In this document: piece after piece, positions 13,048 to 14,534 of the stretch
Numbering within the stretch: the first letter of the stretch is position 1
How the letters are laid out: each line of letters begins with the position of its first letter
Origin: an uncultured Actinomyces sp.
Lineage (GTDB): Bacteria > Actinomycetota > Actinomycetes > Actinomycetales > Actinomycetaceae
Length of the DNA stretch: 14,534 bases
Reading direction: 5' to 3'
Assembly (NCBI GenBank): GCA_938040725.1
Contig: CALHZX010000078.1
Coordinates: 1 to 14,534 of the forward strand
Notes under the pieces: generated by a model
Seen by the model: only the letters and a program-made list of their open reading frames with translations
Database searches by the model: none
Told to the model about the DNA's origin: nothing
Translations under genes and position numbers: made by a program

Positions 13048-14534
13048 GTGAGCAGGAAGTATGCGCCCCTCGGGCGGCGAATGGTCGCCGCCGCGGGTGC
13101 CCTCAGCCTCGGAGTTGCCGGGGTCGTGGCGACCAGCGTCGCCGCCGTCGCCACCACCGATGACCCGAGCTACGGCACGATCAACCAGGACAAGACGGGT
13201 TCGATCATCGTCCACAAGCACCTGAAGAACGACACGGGCACCGTGGGCAAGGTCGACGGCACCGCTGACGCGGGCGGCGACACTGTCGATGGCGTGACCT
13301 TCAAGGCCTACAAGGTTTCCGGGTTGAACCTGTCCAAGCCTGCCGACTGGGACAAGCTGGCCACCCTGGTGGGCAACATCCCGTCCAACGCCTGTGCGGA
13401 TCCCGCCCACCCCACCCTCGGCGACACTGCGCCCGCAGTCGACACCGACGCTGCGGCCGAGGGTACGACCGCAGGTGGCGGCCTGGCCACCTTGGCCAAC
13501 CTGCCGGTTGCCGCCTACCTGGTCTGCGAGACCGCCGCGCCCGCGAACATCGTCGAGAAGGCCAAGCCCTTCGTTGTGACGATCCCCTTCCCGAACACCA
13601 CCAACGGTGGCGACGGCAAGTGGCTCTACGACGTGCACGCCTACCCGAAGAACCAGAAGATCGAGATCGACAAGACCATCTCCGATCAGACGGTCAACGG
13701 CGTCGGTCTCGGTTCGCGCGTGCAGTTCCCCGTCTCCACGACGATCCCGACCCTCGACGCGGACACGAACTTCACGTACTTCTACATGCGTGACCGCCTC
13801 GATGATCGCCTCACCGACGGCAAGGTCGACAAGATCACCCTGGGCACCGAGACTCTGGTCGAGAACACCGACTACGTGCAGTCCAACACGGGCGGCCTGG
13901 TCGTCGTCTCCTTCCAGCGCGCCGGCCTGGCCAAGCTGAAGGCCAACCCCGGCAAGAAGGTCGAGGCGATCTTCTCCGGCACGGTGAGCGCCCTCGGCGA
14001 CGGCACCATCAAGAACCAGGCTCAGCTGATCCAGGACACCAACTACGGTGCTATTCCTCCGAACGAGCCGCCGTCGACCCCCCCGACCGAGCCCAACGAT
14101 CCGCCGACCTCCCCCGAGGTTTCCACGGACTGGGGCAACGCCCAGCTGCTGAAGTTCGACGCTAACTCCGGCGCCGCCAAGACCGGCATCCAGGGCGCGA
14201 AGTTCAAGGTCTACAACGCTGCCGAGCCCTACGCGGCCGACTGCTCCGCCGCCACCAAGGCCGGCGATGCGATCACCGTTAACGGCCAGACCGAGTTCGT
14301 CTCCGACTTCTCTGGCCTGGTGAAGATCGACGGCCTCTACGTCGGCGACTCGGTCGGCTCCGCCGGAGCCGGCTCGCAGGACGCCACCAAGCGCTGCTAC
14401 GTCGTCGAAGAGTTCGAGGCCCCCGCGGGCTACGTCCTGCCTCAGCAGAACACGACCGGCATCTCGGTCTCCAAGGGCACCCTCGCCGCTGCCACGTACA
14501 GCGCGGAGATCGCCAACAACAAGCAGCCCGTTCC
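13048..14534 (+). CDS. Major fimbrial shaft pilin (SpaA/FimA/FimP type), 3' end outside the window
   Basis: About 495 residues are visible. A signal peptide (SRKYAPLGRRMVAAAGALSL onward, likely cut after AVA near residue 35) precedes a mature start YGTINQDKTGSIIVHKH. WLYDVHAYPK at 192-201 is the pilin motif, and its Lys201 is the expected sortase cross-linking residue. A second domain follows, then an unusually Pro-rich hinge (about 337-356), then a SpaA/Cna-B-like domain (QLLKFDANSGAAKTGIQGAKFKVY). The E-box YVVEEFEAPAGY lies at 451-462 with key Glu455. Such proteins are polymerised by a class C sortase into surface fibres used for adhesion and coaggregation. The cell-wall sorting signal (LPxTG, membrane helix, basic tail) should come within roughly 40-60 residues but is cut off. 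Start: GTG 13048 has GAGAGGAAG upstream; an in-frame ATG at 13033 is a poorer alternative. Fimbrial tip and sortase genes may lie beyond the edge. Confidence 0.93.
   Translation, partial: MSRKYAPLGRRMVAAAGALSLGVAGVVATSVAAVATTDDPSYGTINQDKTGSIIVHKHLKNDTGTVGKVDGTADAGGDTVDGVTFKAYKVSGLNLSKPADWDKLATLVGNIPSNACADPAHPTLGDTAPAVDTDAAAEGTTAGGGLATLANLPVAAYLVCETAAPANIVEKAKPFVVTIPFPNTTNGGDGKWLYDVHAYPKNQKIEIDKTISDQTVNGVGLGSRVQFPVSTTIPTLDADTNFTYFYMRDRLDDRLTDGKVDKITLGTETLVENTDYVQSNTGGLVVVSFQRAGLAKLKANPGKKVEAIFSGTVSALGDGTIKNQAQLIQDTNYGAIPPNEPPSTPPTEPNDPPTSPEVSTDWGNAQLLKFDANSGAAKTGIQGAKFKVYNAAEPYAADCSAATKAGDAITVNGQTEFVSDFSGLVKIDGLYVGDSVGSAGAGSQDATKRCYVVEEFEAPAGYVLPQQNTTGISVSKGTLAAATYSAEIANNKQPV

Overview
The window is high-GC DNA that looks like an oral or mucosal actinomycete of the Actinomyces/Schaalia kind. 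Signs of this are the strong G/C third-position bias, a GTP-dependent PEP carboxykinase, a MutT1-like Nudix protein with a C-terminal phosphatase-like domain, septum-formation-type lipoproteins, a MoxR/DUF58 pair and a sortase-type fimbrial shaft pilin. The genus is an inference from gene content and was not tested by search.

Layout. 1-188 (-): start of a Bcr/CflA-like drug-efflux MFS gene with an in-frame stop 45 codons in. 328-2451 (-): a 707-residue fusion of an ADP-ribosylglycohydrolase and a PfkB sugar kinase. 2522-2593 (-): tRNA-Lys(UUU). 2625-3254 (+): unrecognised 209-residue protein. 3358-4617 (+): Nudix hydrolase plus a histidine-phosphatase-like domain that lacks the catalytic motif, probably on a leaderless mRNA. 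4666-7592 (-): a lipoprotein, then an operon-like block transcribed DUF47, PiT phosphate transporter, second lipoprotein. The two lipoproteins are paralogues and share even their 3' flanks. 7965-9803 (+): PEP carboxykinase with a near-perfect terminator. 9858-10904: about 1 kb with no convincing gene but with structured repeats. 10905-12833 (+): MoxR ATPase and DUF58 protein. 13048-end (+): major fimbrial pilin, cut off by the window before its sorting signal.

How the genes work together. DUF47-PiT is a known low-affinity phosphate uptake arrangement, and here a secreted lipoprotein is translationally coupled to it through a one-base overlap. MoxR-DUF58 is the minimal core of a chaperone-like ATPase module; the usual membrane von Willebrand and transglutaminase partners do not follow, and a surface pilin does. 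The fused hydrolase-kinase recalls the neighbouring yegU and yegV genes of E. coli and suggests a salvage step in which a sugar is released and then phosphorylated.

The least explained parts are the 9858-10904 gap (a mirrored array of about 20-nt units, a long stem with a GCACTACA core, and a T-poor strand-asymmetric stretch), the dead-looking phosphatase half of the Nudix protein, and the duplicated lipoprotein pair.
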